Below the pieces are notes generated by a model, which ran no database searches, was not told where the DNA came from, and saw only the letters and a program-made list of their open reading frames with translations. Of a stretch of DNA of 15,792 nt, positions 14,348-15,792 are shown piece by piece. This DNA is from an uncultured Peptoniphilus sp. (GTDB lineage: Bacteria; Bacillota; Clostridia; Tissierellales; Peptoniphilaceae): positions 1 through 15,792 of the forward strand of contig CAMQDG010000034.1 of NCBI GenBank assembly GCA_946999425.1, written 5' to 3'. A program made the position numbers and the translations under genes. The stretch's first letter is position 1. Each line of letters begins with the position of its first letter.

Positions 14348-15694
14348 ATGGTTGAAAATAAAATGGGTTATAAGCCAATAGGAAGGCTTTTAATTGAAGT
14401 TTCATTTCCTCTTATGATTTCTATGTTTATACAGGCCCTTTATAACATTGTAGATTCATATTTTGTAATGCAATATAGTGAAGATGCTTTTACTGCAGTT
14501 TCACTTGCTTTTCCCCTGCAAAATATAATGATAGGAGTTGCAGTTGGAACAGGCGTTGGACTTAATGCACTTCTTTCCAGATCTCTTGGAGAAAAAAATT
14601 ATAGTTTGGTAAATAAAAGTGCAGAAAACGGTCTTTTTTTGTCATTAATTTACTCTATTTTATTTGCTCTTTTCGGAATATTTTTATCAAGGTTTTATTT
14701 TGAAGTTCAAATTAATGATAAAAACATAATAAATTTAGGAGAGGCTTATTTAAAAACCGTTACAATTTTTTCTTTTGGAGTTTTTATTCAAATTTTTATG
14801 GAGAGAATTTTACAATCAACAGGAAAAAGTCTTTTAACTATGGTAACTCAGGGAATAGGTGCAATTATAAATATAATTTTGGATCCAATTTTAATTTTTG
14901 GTCGCTATGGTATGCCTAATATGGGAATTACAGGAGCTGCAGTTGCAACTGTAATCGGTCAAATTGCAGGAATGTCAATAGGAATTTTTCTTCACCACAA
15001 TTTAAATAAGGAAGTTAGAATTAAGGGCATTATTCCAGAAAAAAAAGTAATTTTTAAAATTTATCAAGTGGGATTTCCATCAATTATTCTTACAACCTTA
15101 TTTTCTCTTTCAATTTCCTTTTATAATAGAATTTTAAATACTTTTTCACCAAGGGCTGTTTCAGCTTTAGGTGCATATTTTAAACTTCAAAGTTTTATTT
15201 TTATGCCTATTTTTGGCCTTAACAATGGTATGGTTCCCATTATTGCCTATAATTATGGAGCAAGGAAAAAAGAAAGATGTATAAGTACTTTTAAGATTGC
15301 TCTTTTCACAGGACTTTTAATAATGCTTATAGGTATGTTGATTTTTCAATTTTACTCAGGTTTTATTTTAAAAGATATTTATAAAGTTTCAGACAATTTA
15401 TATGAAGTTGCTGTGCCTGCCTTAAAAACAATAAGTTTTTGTTTCTTTTTTGTGGGCTTTAATATAATTACTGGATCACTTTTTCAGGCTTTGGGAAATG
15501 GAATTTTAACAATGTTTGGAGTTTTTGTAAGACAATTTATGGGTCTTCTGCCAACTGCATATTTCCTTTCTAAAACAGGAGTCCTTGAAAATGTGTGGTG
15601 GTCTTTTATAATTGCAGAATTTTTTGGAGTAATATATTTTTCCTATTTCCTTAAAAAATTCGCCCTGCCTAAAATCAATAATTTAGATGGCTAA
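14348..15694 (+). CDS. MATE-family multidrug efflux transporter
   Basis: A 448-residue integral membrane protein with about twelve hydrophobic helices in two MatE halves. It is expected to export drugs, dyes or organic cations using a sodium or proton gradient. Family features include the N-terminal VSFPLMISMFIQALYNIVD segment with acidic D36 in the first helix, ALLSRSLGE (74-82), ILDPILIFG (177-185), GITGAAVATVIGQ (193-205) and the mid-protein YNYGARKKER (301-310). Length is typical and no break is seen. The ATG at 14348 follows AAAGGA (14335-14340) by seven bases. It is divergent from the dehydrogenase operon and shares its promoter region. I see no terminator after it, so some transcripts may run into tuf. 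Resemblance is closest to MepA/NorM-like members; substrate cannot be told from sequence. Confidence 0.92.
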   Translation: MVENKMGYKPIGRLLIEVSFPLMISMFIQALYNIVDSYFVMQYSEDAFTAVSLAFPLQNIMIGVAVGTGVGLNALLSRSLGEKNYSLVNKSAENGLFLSLIYSILFALFGIFLSRFYFEVQINDKNIINLGEAYLKTVTIFSFGVFIQIFMERILQSTGKSLLTMVTQGIGAIINIILDPILIFGRYGMPNMGITGAAVATVIGQIAGMSIGIFLHHNLNKEVRIKGIIPEKKVIFKIYQVGFPSIILTTLFSLSISFYNRILNTFSPRAVSALGAYFKLQSFIFMPIFGLNNGMVPIIAYNYGARKKERCISTFKIALFTGLLIMLIGMLIFQFYSGFILKDIYKVSDNLYEVAVPALKTISFCFFFVGFNIITGSLFQALGNGILTMFGVFVRQFMGLLPTAYFLSKTGVLENVWWSFIIAEFFGVIYFSYFLKKFALPKINNLDG

Positions 15695-15697
15695 ATA

Positions 15698-15726
15698 TTG
15701 CTTTTATCTAAAGGATATTGTATTAT
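15698..15726 (+). promoter_or_regulatory. Promoter of tuf
   Basis: TTGCTT (15698-15703) and TATTAT (15721-15726) are 17 bases apart, starting three bases after the transporter stop codon. The transcript would begin near 15733, about 20 bases before the tuf ATG, with AAGGAGG at 15741-15747 as the ribosome binding site. Confidence 0.6.
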
Positions 15727-15752
15727 AAAGTAGAAATAATAAGGAGGAAAAA

Positions 15753-15792
15753 ATGGCTAAACAACATTTTGAAAGAACCAAACCACACGTAA
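15753..15792 (+). CDS. tuf: Elongation factor Tu, N-terminal fragment
   Basis: Only the first 13 codons are in the window, cut by its right edge. They read MAKQHFERTKPHV, the near-invariant start of bacterial EF-Tu, the GTPase that delivers aminoacyl-tRNA to the ribosome. AAGGAGG (15741-15747) precedes the ATG by five bases. The gene has its own promoter and is preceded by a transporter rather than the fusA gene that usually precedes it in the str operon. Confidence 0.92.
   Translation, partial: MAKQHFERTKPHV

Overview
The window comes from an AT-rich, low-GC Gram-positive anaerobe. Strong AAGGAGG ribosome binding sites, a TTG start and a clustered butyrate-type pathway point to Clostridia/Tissierellia. 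A Peptoniphilus-like member of the Peptoniphilaceae is my best guess from overall character; this is inference and no species was identified. The right edge cuts into the start of the tuf gene (EF-Tu).

Layout. Positions 1-635 hold no protein gene. They contain a candidate structured RNA (about 14-280), then a promoter with two Rex-like palindromes, then a long leader. Next come three co-directional genes, thl-crt-hbd (636-3471), encoding the acetyl-CoA to crotonyl-CoA part of butyrate synthesis, closed by a long-stem terminator. A 540-base gap (3472-4010) follows. In it a run of eight G lies inside the spacer of a well-formed promoter, which is the classic arrangement of a slippage-controlled (phase-variable) promoter. 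That promoter faces a 2179-residue secreted surface protein (4011-10550). The protein has three SLH wall-anchoring domains, a TPS-repeat linker, a parallel beta-helix region, Ig-like modules, and a caspase-like (C14) cysteine peptidase domain with an EF-hand-type loop. The peptidase is embedded in an array of about seven related modules. A strong hairpin terminator (10625-10656) separates this gene from a convergent minus-strand operon.

The minus-strand operon (14219 to 10676) encodes a GyaR-like 2-hydroxyacid dehydrogenase, a MoxR-type AAA+ ATPase and a NorD/CobT-like von Willebrand A protein. The last two overlap by four bases and are a recognisable ATPase/adaptor pair. A divergent promoter region (14226-14347) lies between this operon and a MATE-family efflux transporter (14348-15694). 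The tuf promoter starts only three bases after the transporter stop codon.

How it fits together. The thl-crt-hbd cluster consumes NADH, and the Rex-like sites over its promoter would tie it to the NADH/NAD+ ratio. The large surface peptidase, apparently switchable by the G tract, is the most distinctive system in the window. The MoxR/VWA pair is probably a protein-remodelling machine whose client is not visible here.
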